Shown one piece after another: positions 49,296-59,519 of a stretch of DNA of 64,000 bases. A program made the position numbers and the translations under genes. Source of the DNA: Saccharopolyspora ipomoeae (GTDB lineage: Bacteria; Actinomycetota; Actinomycetes; Mycobacteriales; Pseudonocardiaceae). Location: NCBI RefSeq assembly GCF_029952525.1, contig NZ_JASAOF010000010.1, positions 62,001 to 126,000 on the forward strand, in the 5' to 3' direction. The notes beneath the pieces were generated by a model. The model was not told the origin of the DNA, searched no databases, and saw nothing but the letters and a program-made list of their open reading frames with translations. The stretch's first letter is position 1, and each line of letters begins with the position of its first letter.

Positions 49296-49335
49296 TTGCG
49301 CGTTTCGCGCTATGACTATTGCGTGAAACGCGCAA
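49296..49335. promoter_or_regulatory. Large inverted-repeat operator between kinase and AKR operons
   Basis: TTGCGCGTTTCGCGC (49296-49310) and GCGTGAAACGCGCAA (49321-49335) are complementary at 14 of 15 positions, with a 10-bp AT-rich spacer (TATGACTATT). It lies in the 187-bp divergent gap, 83 bp from the kinase start and 66 bp from the aldo/keto reductase. Both operons are thus likely co-regulated, most simply by the adjacent DeoR protein. Confidence 0.75.
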
Positions 49336-49400
49336 CCCTGCCATCGTGAGCTCCACAACGAGGCCGGGTGGCCACCGCCGTTCCCCCGAGGAGTTCCCGC

Positions 49401-50384
49401 ATGACCGTTCCGCGTTTGGAGGTGCCCGGCGTCGAGGTGCCCCTGTCGTCCCTCGTGCTCGGGACGATGACGTTCGGCGACACCGCGGACGCCGCGACCG
49501 CCGCGAGGATGCTCGACACCGCGCTCGACGCGGGCATCAACGCGGTCGACACCGCCAACGGCTACGCGGGCGGTGACACCGAGCGCATCCTCGGCGAACT
49601 GCTGCCCGCCCGCCGCGACCGCGTCTCGCTGGCCACCAAGGCGGGCATGCCGCACCCGGACGCGGGCGAGCACGCGCCGCTGTCCCCGAAGGGCCTGCGC
49701 GCCGGCCTCGACGGCAGCCTCTCGCGGCTCGGTGTGGAGCGCGTCGACCTGTTCTACCTGCACCAGCCCGACCGCGCGACGCCGCTCGCCGACACGCTCG
49801 CCACGCTCGCCGACCTGGTCGCCGAGGGCAAGATCGGCGCCTGGGGCGTCTCCAACTTCGCCGCCTGGCAGATCGCCGAGCTCCGCCACGTCGCCGACGA
49901 GGTCGGCGCCCCGCGCCCGGTCGTCGCCCAGCAGCTCTACAACCTGCTGGCCCGGCGCGTCGATGAGGAGTACGTCGAGTTCGCCCGGGTCACCGGGCTG
50001 CTCACGGTCGTCTACAACCCGCTGGCGGGCGGGCTGCTCACCGGCAGGCACAGCTTCGAGTGCGATCCCTCCTCCGGGCGCTTCGCCGACTCCCGGCTCG
50101 CCGGGATGTACCGCGAGCGCTACTGGGACGAGCGGCTCTTCGACGCCATCGCCCGCCTCGCCTCGATCGCCGACGACGCCGGGATCCCGCTGGTCGACCT
50201 GGCGCTGCGCTGGGTCCTGAGCAAGCCGGTGACCTCCGCGCTGCTGCTCGGCGGCTCGAAGGTCGAGCAGCTCGAAGCCAACATCGCGGCCCTGGGCGCC
50301 GGGGCGCTGCCGGCCGACGTCGTGGACGCCTGCGACGAGGTCGGCGCGTTCCTGCGCGGCCCGATGCCCGCCTACAACCGCTGA
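49401..50384 (+). CDS. Aldo/keto reductase
   Basis: 327 residues, NADPH-type TIM-barrel AKR. Catalytic tetrad: Asp in GINAVDTANGYAGG (with Tyr), Lys in VSLATKAGMP, His in DLFYLHQPDR. SNFAAWQIAEL and LLGGSKVEQLEANIAAL form the cofactor-binding end. CGAGGAG precedes ATG 49401. It begins the operon with an HpcH aldolase, a sialidase-like protein and an Nramp-like transporter, opposite the kinase operon. It likely interconverts a sugar or sugar-acid aldehyde and alcohol in that pathway. Confidence 0.87.
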   Translation: MTVPRLEVPGVEVPLSSLVLGTMTFGDTADAATAARMLDTALDAGINAVDTANGYAGGDTERILGELLPARRDRVSLATKAGMPHPDAGEHAPLSPKGLRAGLDGSLSRLGVERVDLFYLHQPDRATPLADTLATLADLVAEGKIGAWGVSNFAAWQIAELRHVADEVGAPRPVVAQQLYNLLARRVDEEYVEFARVTGLLTVVYNPLAGGLLTGRHSFECDPSSGRFADSRLAGMYRERYWDERLFDAIARLASIADDAGIPLVDLALRWVLSKPVTSALLLGGSKVEQLEANIAALGAGALPADVVDACDEVGAFLRGPMPAYNR

Positions 50385-50411
50385 TCTCACCTGAGGAAGA
50401 GGGGAAGAACC

Positions 50412-51173
50412 GTGTCCGCTGCGGAATTCGCGCGCAAGCTGCGCGCCCGCGAGAGGGTCGTCGGCTACTGGATCGTGCTCGACAACCCGATCGGCACCGA
50501 GCGCATCGCGCGCCTGGGCTACGACTACGTCGCGGTCGACGCCCAGCACGGCCTGCTCGGCTACTCGGGGCTGCTCAACGCCATGATGGCCATCGACGCC
50601 GGAGGCGCCTCGATCGGCCTGACCAGGGTCGAGGCCAACGACCCTGCCGCCATCGGCCACGCGCTCGACGCGGGCTCCAGCGGCATCATCGTGCCGCTGG
50701 TCGACACCGCCGAGGACGCCCGCGCCGCCGTCGAGGCCACCCGCTACCCGCCGCGCGGCCGCCGCTCCTACGGCCCGATGCGCTCCGGCCTGCGGATCGG
50801 ACCGCGCCCGGCCGAGGCCGACGAGTCCGTGGTGCTGCTGGCGATGATCGAGACCCCGGAGGGCCTGGCCAACGTCCGCGAGATCTGCGCGACCGAAGGC
50901 ATCGACGGCGTCTACGTCGGCCCGTCGGACCTGTGCCTGGCCGTCGGCGGCGCGTTCCCGGGCGACCCGGCCGTGGCCGAGGAGTTCGAGCAGGCCGTGG
51001 CCGACGTCCAGCGGGCCGCCGCCGAAGCCGGGATCGCCGCGGGCATCCACACGTCCGACGGCGCCACCGCCGCGCGCAGGCTGGAGCAGGGCTACACCTT
51101 CGCCAGCGTCGCCAGCGACCTGACGCACCTGGAGCGCGTGGCCGGCGAGCACCTGGCGGCGGTGAAGCCGTGA
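50412..51173 (+). CDS. HpcH/HpaI-family class II aldolase
   Basis: 253 residues from GTG 50412. TIM-barrel marks: VGYWIVLDNPIGTERIARLG, YVAVDAQHGLLGYSGLL (the D-x-Q-H-G base), SSGIIVPLVDTAEDARAAV, VVLLAMIETPEGLANV (Glu metal ligand) and VYVGPSDLCLAVGG (Asp metal ligand). Members cleave 4-hydroxy-2-oxo acids, such as 2-keto-3-deoxy sugar acids, to pyruvate and an aldehyde. In this sugar-acid operon it probably carries out the final carbon-carbon cleavage. Followed by the sialidase-like gene with a GTGA overlap. Confidence 0.87.
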   Translation: MSAAEFARKLRARERVVGYWIVLDNPIGTERIARLGYDYVAVDAQHGLLGYSGLLNAMMAIDAGGASIGLTRVEANDPAAIGHALDAGSSGIIVPLVDTAEDARAAVEATRYPPRGRRSYGPMRSGLRIGPRPAEADESVVLLAMIETPEGLANVREICATEGIDGVYVGPSDLCLAVGGAFPGDPAVAEEFEQAVADVQRAAAEAGIAAGIHTSDGATAARRLEQGYTFASVASDLTHLERVAGEHLAAVKP

Positions 51174-52330
51174 CGGACATGATCACCGACGGCGTCCTGC
51201 GCGAGGTCGAACCGCAGCGCAGCGAGACCCACCTCAGCTCCGGGACCGCGCAGTCGCACGCCGCGAACCTCATGCCGCTGCCCAGCGGCGAGCTCGCCTG
51301 CGCCTGGTTCGCCGGGACGCAGGAAGGCCTGTCGGACATCAACATCTGGTTCGCCCGCCTCGACGCCGAAGGCCGCTGGAGCGAACCCGTGCAGGTCTCG
51401 GCCGACGCCGAGCGCTCCGAGCAGAACCCGGTGCTGTTCCCCACGCCCGACGGCGAGCTGTGGCTGCTCTACACCGCGCAGCGCTCCGGGAACCAGGACA
51501 CCGCCGAGGTGCGGCTGATCGTCTCGCACGACGAGGGCCGCGCCTGGAGCGCACCGCGCACGCTGGTGCCCGCGTCCGACACCGGCGGCGTGTTCGTCCG
51601 CCAGCCCGTCGTCGTGCTCGACGACGGCCGGTGGCTGCTGCCGGTGTTCCACTGCGTGAAGCCGGAAACCGGCCGCTGGCGCGGGGACGACGACACCAGC
51701 GCGGTGCTCGTCTCCGACGACCGGGGCGCCACCTGGTCCCACCACGAGGTCCCCGGCAGCACCGGCTGCGTGCACATGAACGTTGTTCCGCTGGCCGGGG
51801 GCGGGCTGCTCGCGCTGTTCCGCAGGCGCCAGGCCGACGCGATCCACGCCAGCCGCTCCGCCGACGGGATCACCTGGAGCGAACCCGAGCCGACCGAGCT
51901 GCCCAACAACAACTCCTCCATCCAGGTCACCGCGCTGCGCGACGGCAGGCTCGCGCTGGCCTACAACCACAGCAGCGCCGCCGACGCCACCGAGCGCCGC
52001 GCCTCGCTCTACGACGAGATCGACGGCGACTCGCTCGCCGAACCCGCTGCGGTGCAGGAACAACCGCCGGGAACCGCCTTCTGGGGCGCCCCGCGCGCCC
52101 CGCTGACGGTGGCGTTGTCGGCCGACGGCGGCCGCAGCTGGCCGGTGCGCCGCGACGTGGAGGTCGGCGACGGCTACTGCTTGACCAACAACTCCCGCGA
52201 CGGCCTCAACCGAGAGCTGTCCTACCCCTCCATCACCCAGACCGCCGACGGTGACGTGCACGTCGCCTTCACCCACTTCCGCCGCGCCATCAAGCACGTT
52301 CGCGTGTCCGCGGAGTGGATCGGCGGCTGA
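51170..52330 (+). CDS. Sialidase-like (BNR/Asp-box) propeller protein, no signal peptide
   Basis: 386 residues from GTG 51170 (ATG 51179 possible). Six-blade propeller with Asp-box style repeats: VSHDEGRAWSAPRTL, VSDDRGATWSHHEVPG, SADGITWSEPEP, SADGGRSWPVRRD. ACAWFAGTQEGLSDINIWFARL and PVLFPTPDGELWLLYTAQ add the conserved Arg-containing strands. The end DGDVHVAFTHFRRAIKHVRV is typical of a cytoplasmic family annotated as exo-sialidase in acid-sugar operons. No export signal is present. Within this operon a lactone- or sugar-acid-directed lyase or hydrolase seems more plausible than sialic acid release. Confidence 0.78.
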   Translation: MTDMITDGVLREVEPQRSETHLSSGTAQSHAANLMPLPSGELACAWFAGTQEGLSDINIWFARLDAEGRWSEPVQVSADAERSEQNPVLFPTPDGELWLLYTAQRSGNQDTAEVRLIVSHDEGRAWSAPRTLVPASDTGGVFVRQPVVVLDDGRWLLPVFHCVKPETGRWRGDDDTSAVLVSDDRGATWSHHEVPGSTGCVHMNVVPLAGGGLLALFRRRQADAIHASRSADGITWSEPEPTELPNNNSSIQVTALRDGRLALAYNHSSAADATERRASLYDEIDGDSLAEPAAVQEQPPGTAFWGAPRAPLTVALSADGGRSWPVRRDVEVGDGYCLTNNSRDGLNRELSYPSITQTADGDVHVAFTHFRRAIKHVRVSAEWIGG

Positions 52331-52356
52331 CGTCCTGCCAGTGCAACGGAGCAATC

Positions 52357-53715
52357 ATGGCTAGTGAACTCAAGGCGACCACCGCGGCGCCGCGTCCACC
52401 CGACACCTGGGCGGGATTCCTGCGGAACATGGGACCCGGCATCGTCGTGGTGATGTCCTGGCTGGGGACGGGCGACTTCATCAGCGCCTCGGTCTCCGGC
52501 TCCACCTTCGGCTACGCGCTGATCTGGACGCTGCTGATCGCCACCTTCTCCCGGTACTTCATCGTGTCGTCGATGTCGAAGTACCAGCTGTGCAACGCCG
52601 TCGGCGACGAGACGATCCTCGACGGGTACGGCCGGGTGTGGAAGGGCTTCCCGATGTTCATCGGGGCCACCACCTGCGTGCTCGGCTTCGTCTACGTCTC
52701 GTTCCTGACGCTGGCGGCGGCCACGGCGCTCGACGCGCTGGTCCGGCCGGTGCTTCCGCTGGGCAGCTGGGGAATCCCGCTGTGGGCGGTGTTCACGACC
52801 GTCGTGGCCTACGCGCTTGCGTCGCGCCGCAAGGGGCACTTCCGGGGTCTGGAGATCGTCGCCCAGATCACGATGGCAGTGCTGGTGCTGTGCTTCCTGC
52901 TGGCGCTGTTCGGCACCGGTCTCGACGTGGGCAAGCTGTTCGGCGGCCTGCTGTTCGAGATGCCGCCGGGGGACCTGGGCTACATCACCGCGGCGAGCAC
53001 CGCGGTCGGGCTCATCGGTGCCGTGGGCGGTTCGGCCGCGAACCTGCTCTACCCGTACCTGATGCACGAGAAGGGTTGGCGCGGACCGGGTTTCCTCAAG
53101 CTGCAGCGGCTGGACCTGCGCTTCGGCAGCCTCGTGATGTTCGGCCTCGTGCTGGCGGTGTGGGTCGTGGCGGCCGAAACCCTGCACGGCACGGGCGAGA
53201 GCGTGTCCTCCGCCGACGGGTTGGCGAGCATGATGGAGAAGGCCATCGGCCCGGCCGGTCCGCCGATCATGTGGCTGGCGATCTTCTTCACGGTGTTCAA
53301 CAACATCGTCACCCAGCCCCGGGTGTTCGTGCGGATGTTCGTGGAATCGCTGCACAAGTCCCGTCCCGAGCGGCTGGCCCGGCTGCGCGCCCAGCGCGAC
53401 CTGACCGGGGTGGAGGACAAGGACGCGTTCTCCTACGACCGGCTGTTCTGGATCATCCTCACGGTGATCATGACGGTGCCGATCGTGTTCTCGCTGCCCG
53501 GCATGCCGGGGATGGTGATCATCACCCTGCTCGGCAACTCGGTCAACGTCCTCACGGTCCCGATGATCATCGTCGGCCTGATCGTCATGACCTCGAAGCG
53601 CTCCCTCATGCTCGAAGGCCACGTCAACAAGTGGTGGGAGACGGCGATCCTCGTAGCCATCGGCGCCGTCGGCCTCTGGGCCACCTACGAACTCGTCCTG
53701 AGCATCATGGGGTGA
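52357..53715 (+). CDS. Divergent Nramp-family transporter
   Basis: 452 residues, eleven or so hydrophobic helices with the Nramp/APC pattern. Canonical Nramp metal ligands are missing. TM1 has SWLGTGDFISAS where DPGN is expected, and TM6 has GAVGGSAANLLYPYLMHEKGW where MPH is expected. These changes occur in non-canonical Nramp-related proteins, some of which move Mg2+, while others sit in sugar- or acid-catabolic operons. Position at the end of a sugar-acid operon makes an organic substrate possible. ATG 52357 is preceded by CGGAG; the longer frame from 52315 would overlap the sialidase-like gene. Confidence 0.8.
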   Translation: MASELKATTAAPRPPDTWAGFLRNMGPGIVVVMSWLGTGDFISASVSGSTFGYALIWTLLIATFSRYFIVSSMSKYQLCNAVGDETILDGYGRVWKGFPMFIGATTCVLGFVYVSFLTLAAATALDALVRPVLPLGSWGIPLWAVFTTVVAYALASRRKGHFRGLEIVAQITMAVLVLCFLLALFGTGLDVGKLFGGLLFEMPPGDLGYITAASTAVGLIGAVGGSAANLLYPYLMHEKGWRGPGFLKLQRLDLRFGSLVMFGLVLAVWVVAAETLHGTGESVSSADGLASMMEKAIGPAGPPIMWLAIFFTVFNNIVTQPRVFVRMFVESLHKSRPERLARLRAQRDLTGVEDKDAFSYDRLFWIILTVIMTVPIVFSLPGMPGMVIITLLGNSVNVLTVPMIIVGLIVMTSKRSLMLEGHVNKWWETAILVAIGAVGLWATYELVLSIMG

Positions 53716-53720
53716 GCGAC

Positions 53721-53777
53721 GGCAGTTCTAGTCATAACTGTCAGTGCCCTGGCACGACAGTTATGACTAAAACTGCC
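53721..53777. terminator. Long hairpin with a different loop
   Basis: 22-bp arms (53721-53742 and 53756-53777, GGCAGTTCTAGTCATAACTGTC) with one mismatch and a 13-nt loop AGTGCCCTGGCAC. The stem resembles copies 2-4 at its outer end (CAGTT.TAG.CATAA) but lacks the GATCATGGGTG loop. It lies between the Nramp-like and moeA genes, which converge. Likely bidirectional terminator. Confidence 0.72.
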
Positions 53778-53823
53778 CACGCACCGAGCACGACGACAAA
53801 AAAGAAACCACCGCTGAACTCCC

Positions 53824-55071
53824 TCAACCCCAGGGCAGTGGCAGCACCTCAACGTCCCCCTCGGGCAGCGGACCCTCCGAAGGAGGAAGCACCGCAAGCC
53901 CGTCCGCCAGCGTGAGCCCCCGCAACATCGCAGGCCCCCCGAACGGCAGCGGCTGAGCCACCCCGTCCCGGACCAGCACCGGAACCAACCGGGTGCTTCC
54001 CGGGTGAGGCAGCAGATCCCCGGCTCGGGCAGTCCGGTTCTCGACCTCGGAGCGACCCCCGAGCCGGTCGAGCAGCGGCATCGCCAGGGTCACCACCCCG
54101 GCCACCGCCGCCAGCGGATTCCCCGGCAACCCGACCAGCCGACCCCCGGACGGGAGCTCGGCCAGCAGCATGGGGTGCCCGGGCCGCACGGCCACGGAGT
54201 CGACGAGCAACCGCGCCCCCAGCTCCGCGAGCGCGGTGTGCAGGTGGTCCACGGGCCCGGCCGCGGTGCTCCCGGTCGTGATCACCACATCAGCCGTGGA
54301 AGCGGAGATCGCCTCCCGCAGCGCGTCGAGCTCGTCGGGCAGCCGCCGGCACCCGACGACGTCGGCGCAGCCCTGCAGCCACGGCACCAGCATCGGGCTC
54401 AACGCATCCCGAACCCGCCCATCGCGGGGCGGCCCCGACGACAGCAGCTCGTCGCCCAGCACCAGCAGCTCCGCGCTCGGGCGCCGGTGCACCTCCAGCC
54501 GGTCGTACCCGGCGGCCGCCGCCATCCCCAGCACCGCCGGGGTGACCGTTGTCCCGGCCGGGAGCAGCACCTCGCCCTGGGAGCACTCCCGCCCGCGCGG
54601 GCGCACGTCCTGCCCGTCGCTCCGGCCGCCCACCAGGTCCGCCAGCCGCTCGCCGTCGACGCGGCCGTGCTCGCGGCGCAGCACCGACGTCGCACCCGGA
54701 GGCAGCGGAGCGCCGGTGGCGATGCCGACGGCGTCCCCGGCGGCCAGCGGCGAGGGGGCGTCGCCCGCGAGGACCTCGCCGCCGGTCAGCCGCCACGGTC
54801 CGGGGCCGGAGACGGCCCAGCCGTCCATCGCCGAGGTGTCGAACGAGGGCAGGTCGGTCCGCGCGATCAGCGGCGCGGCCAGCGCGTGCGAGAGGGCCGT
54901 CTGGGAGGGGGCCGTCTGGGAGGGGGCACCGTCGAGCGGCCGGGTCTCGGCCGGCAGGGCCTCGCCGGCGTCCCGGGCGGTGGCTCGTGCTCGATCCCAG
55001 CTCAGGACGGAGGAGTGCGGTTCCACGACCGGAGCCGCGTTGCCGGCGGACGTGCTCGCCATGACCGGCAT
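53824..55071 (-). CDS. moeA: Molybdopterin molybdenumtransferase MoeA
   Basis: 415 residues from ATG 55071 (ATG 55062 also possible). Family blocks: LPSFDTSAMDGWAV, AVGIATGAPLPPGATSVLRREH, DVRPRGRECSQGEVLLPAGT, ADVVITTGSTAAGPVDHLHTAL, VRPGHPMLLAELPSGGRLVGLPGNPLAAV. It inserts molybdate into adenylyl-molybdopterin. The glycine-rich MoCF_biosynth loop VVITTGS is slightly altered from TGGvSvG-type sequences. A short N-terminal duplication (PSQTAPSQTALS) is odd. It sits beside fdhF-like and fdhD genes, so it probably supports these molybdoenzymes. No clear ribosome site. Confidence 0.85.
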   Translation of the reverse strand: MPVMASTSAGNAAPVVEPHSSVLSWDRARATARDAGEALPAETRPLDGAPSQTAPSQTALSHALAAPLIARTDLPSFDTSAMDGWAVSGPGPWRLTGGEVLAGDAPSPLAAGDAVGIATGAPLPPGATSVLRREHGRVDGERLADLVGGRSDGQDVRPRGRECSQGEVLLPAGTTVTPAVLGMAAAAGYDRLEVHRRPSAELLVLGDELLSSGPPRDGRVRDALSPMLVPWLQGCADVVGCRRLPDELDALREAISASTADVVITTGSTAAGPVDHLHTALAELGARLLVDSVAVRPGHPMLLAELPSGGRLVGLPGNPLAAVAGVVTLAMPLLDRLGGRSEVENRTARAGDLLPHPGSTRLVPVLVRDGVAQPLPFGGPAMLRGLTLADGLAVLPPSEGPLPEGDVEVLPLPWG

Positions 55072-55410
55072 GATTGAACCGCAGGGGCCGGAAGTCAAAT
55101 CGAATTCACCGAAGAACCGATAACTCGGGACTATCGCGTTTCCCATTTTCAGCGGGAAAAGGCGTGTCGCGATTCGGCGTGATCCTGGGCACAGTCGAGC
55201 CCGGTTCGGGGCGCTTTCTGAACAGATCCTGGGTCCGTGACCAGCTGGTTTGATCGATCAAGGCGGTGCTGGTGCGGGTTGTGAACCGCTGTTTATCAAC
55301 CCATAGGCGACGGTTCTTTGACTTCGCCCGGAACGGAGCCAAAGCTGACGTTCGCAACGATTTCGTTCAGCGCACCGGTGCGCTGAGGTGAACAGGGGAA
55401 CGGCGACAGC
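55072..55410. promoter_or_regulatory. Divergent moeA/fdhF promoter region with two palindromes
   Basis: 339 bp without a gene. TTGATCGATCAA is a perfect 12-bp palindrome at 55250-55261. TCAGCGCACCGGTGCGCTGA is a perfect 20-bp palindrome at 55367-55386, ending 24 bp before the fdhF-like ATG. AACGATTTCGTT overlaps its left side. The second site is well placed for a repressor of the fdhF-fdhD operon. The stretch near moeA is AT-rich for this genome (ATTTGAC, GATAACTCGGG). Confidence 0.6.
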
Positions 55411-57702
<2,292 letters not shown>

Positions 57703-57721
57703 CCCTGGAGAGGTGGTCACG

Positions 57722-58564
57722 ATGGGACGAGTGACGGTGCGGCGCCCGGTGCTGCGGATCCGCGGCGACAAGCGGTCGCAGCGGCCGGACACCCTAGCGG
57801 CCGAGGAGCCGATGGAGATCCGCGTCGGCGGGCGACCGCTGACGGTCACCATGCGCACCCCGGGCCACGACTTCGACCTGGCCGCCGGGTTCCTGGTCAG
57901 CGAGGGCGTGGTGCGGAGCGGGTCCGACATCGCCGGCATCCGGTACTGCCTGGGCACGGCCGAGGACGGGAGCAACACCTACAACGTCGTCGACGTGCTG
58001 CTGGCCCCCGGCGTGGCGGCCCCGGACGCGTCGCTGGAGCGCAACTTCTACACGACGTCCTCGTGCGGGCTGTGCGGGAAGGCGAGCCTGGACGCGGTGC
58101 GCACCACCTCGACGTGGCAGGTAGCCGACGACCCGCTGCGGCTCGACGCCGACGTGCTCGCCGAGCTGCCCGACAAGCTGCGCGAGGCGCAGAAGGTCTT
58201 CGACAGCACCGGCGGCCTGCACGCCGCCGGTCTGTTCACCGCCGACGGCGAGCTCCTCGGAGTCCGCGAGGACGTCGGTCGCCACAACGCGGTCGACAAG
58301 GTCATCGGCGACGCCGTCCGCGCGGATGGCCTCCCGCTCCGCGAGACGATCCTCGTGGTCAGCGGCCGGGCCTCCTTCGAACTCGTCCAGAAGGCCATCA
58401 TGGCGGGAATCCCGGCCTTGGCGGCGGTCTCAGCCCCCTCCTCCCTGGCGGTGGAGCTCGCGGCGGACGCGGGTCTCACCCTCACGGGCTTCCTCCGAGG
58501 CGACTCCATGAACATCTACACCGGAACCCACCGCCTCGAAGACCCCAAACCCGAAGCGGCCTAA
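57722..58564 (+). CDS. fdhD: Sulfur carrier FdhD for formate dehydrogenase
   Basis: 280 residues. Family marks: [32 protein letters not shown], the Cys pair [12 protein letters not shown] (CxxC, about residue 120), [45 protein letters not shown]. FdhD moves sulfur from the IscS desulfurase to the molybdenum cofactor before insertion in formate dehydrogenase. It follows the fdhF-like gene and should act on it. ATG 57722 has GAGAGG upstream; GTG 57713 would be four residues longer. Confidence 0.92.
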   Translation: MGRVTVRRPVLRIRGDKRSQRPDTLAAEEPMEIRVGGRPLTVTMRTPGHDFDLAAGFLVSEGVVRSGSDIAGIRYCLGTAEDGSNTYNVVDVLLAPGVAAPDASLERNFYTTSSCGLCGKASLDAVRTTSTWQVADDPLRLDADVLAELPDKLREAQKVFDSTGGLHAAGLFTADGELLGVREDVGRHNAVDKVIGDAVRADGLPLRETILVVSGRASFELVQKAIMAGIPALAAVSAPSSLAVELAADAGLTLTGFLRGDSMNIYTGTHRLEDPKPEAA

Positions 58565-59031
58565 CCCCACCCCGTCCAAACCCCAACATTCGACGCGACG
58601 AAAACCCCTGCATTCGCGACTACGATCGGTGACCGTTTCCCGAGAGTGAGGACAGTTCTCATGAAAACCGTCCTCCCCACCGAACGGAACCCACGGGGGC
58701 GGTGGCCCTCGTCAGATGGGTGGGGTGGGGGAAGTTTTCATGAAAACTTCCCCCACCCTCACACCCGCACCTCGAGGTGGGTGGGCGCCGAAAACCGCTG
58801 CATACGCCGTGACGGCTGGTGGACGGGTCTCGTTGAGGGGTGACAGTTTTCATGAAAACTGTCCTCTTCACTGAAGGGGACTCACGGGGGCGGTGGCCCT
58901 CGTCAGATGGGTGGAGTGGGGGACAGTTTTCATGAAAACTGTCGGCTTCTCGCAACCGCACTTTGGGGTGATAGGTCGCGAGAACCCCTGCGTTCGCACG
59001 ATGAACGCAGGGGTTCTCGACGGTGGGTGGG
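58565..59031. repeat. 467-bp convergent gap with duplicated palindrome-bearing units
   Basis: No gene. Four palindromes centred on TTTTCATGAAAA or a close variant lie at 58648-58675, 58725-58756 (16-bp perfect arms), 58842-58863 and 58922-58943; the last two are the same perfect 22-mer GACAGTTTTCATGAAAACTGTC. A 32-bp stretch (CACGGGGGCGGTGGCCC...) is perfectly repeated at 58692-58723 and 58883-58914. Thus two copies of one composite unit, palindrome-linker-palindrome, sit about 190 bp apart. The start of the gap resembles 1374-1410. It looks like stacked terminator or mobile-palindrome debris between convergent operons. Confidence 0.85.
58979..59019. terminator. Strong hairpin after the iorA-like gene
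   Basis: A perfect 17-bp stem CGAGAACCCCTGCGTTC (58979-58995) with its complement at 59003-59019 and a 7-nt loop, ending 12 bp beyond the minus-strand stop at 59032. It reads as a terminator for the IorAB-type operon. The stem sequence (AACCCCTGC.TTCG) resembles single-stranded motifs at 58592-58612 and 1455-1470. Confidence 0.75.
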
Positions 59032-59508
59032 TCACATGCGGGTGGAGCCGTCCTTGATGGCTTCTCGGATTCTGAAGTAGGTGCCGCAGCGGCAGACGTT
59101 GCGGATTTCCTCGATGTCGGCGTCGGTGATCTCGTGGCCTTCGGCGCGGGCCTGCTTGACCTTGGCGACGGCGGCCATGATCTGGCCCGGTTGGCAGTAG
59201 CCGCACTGGACGACGTCGTGGTCCAGCCAGGCCTCCTGCATCGGGTGCAGCTCCTGGCCGACGGTGTCCGGCAGGCCCTCGATCGTGGTGATCTCGTCGG
59301 ACGGTCCGACGTCCTTGACCTGCACCGAGCAGGGGTTGAACGCCTTGCCGTTGATGTGGCACGTGCAGGCCTTGCAGACGTTGATCCCGCACCCGTACTT
59401 CGGCCCCGTCACGCCCAGCAGGTCGCGGATGACCCACAGCAGCCGGACGTCGTCCTCGGCCTCGACGGTGATCTGCTTCCCGTTCAGCTTGAAGGTGTGC
59501 TCAGGCAT
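59032..59508 (-). CDS. [2Fe-2S] subunit of an isoquinoline/aldehyde-type hydroxylase
   Basis: 158 residues. The plant-type ferredoxin cluster is CGINVCKACTCHINGK with a later Cys in FNPCSVQV. The second helical [2Fe-2S] site is VVQCGYCQPGQIMAA and EIRNVCRCGTYFRIREAI. This two-cluster small subunit pairs with a large molybdopterin subunit without a separate FAD protein, the IorAB arrangement. It passes electrons from the Mo site to an external acceptor such as a cytochrome. ATG 59508 lies 11 nt after the large-subunit stop, with GAGGAG upstream. Confidence 0.92.
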   Translation of the reverse strand: MPEHTFKLNGKQITVEAEDDVRLLWVIRDLLGVTGPKYGCGINVCKACTCHINGKAFNPCSVQVKDVGPSDEITTIEGLPDTVGQELHPMQEAWLDHDVVQCGYCQPGQIMAAVAKVKQARAEGHEITDADIEEIRNVCRCGTYFRIREAIKDGSTRM

Positions 59509-59519
59509 GCGTCGTCTCC

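Noticed and set aside
58648-58943. CRISPR-like repeats or an insertion sequence
   Set aside because: Only four palindromes with unequal linkers, no spacers of constant length, no transposase frame and no target duplication visible.
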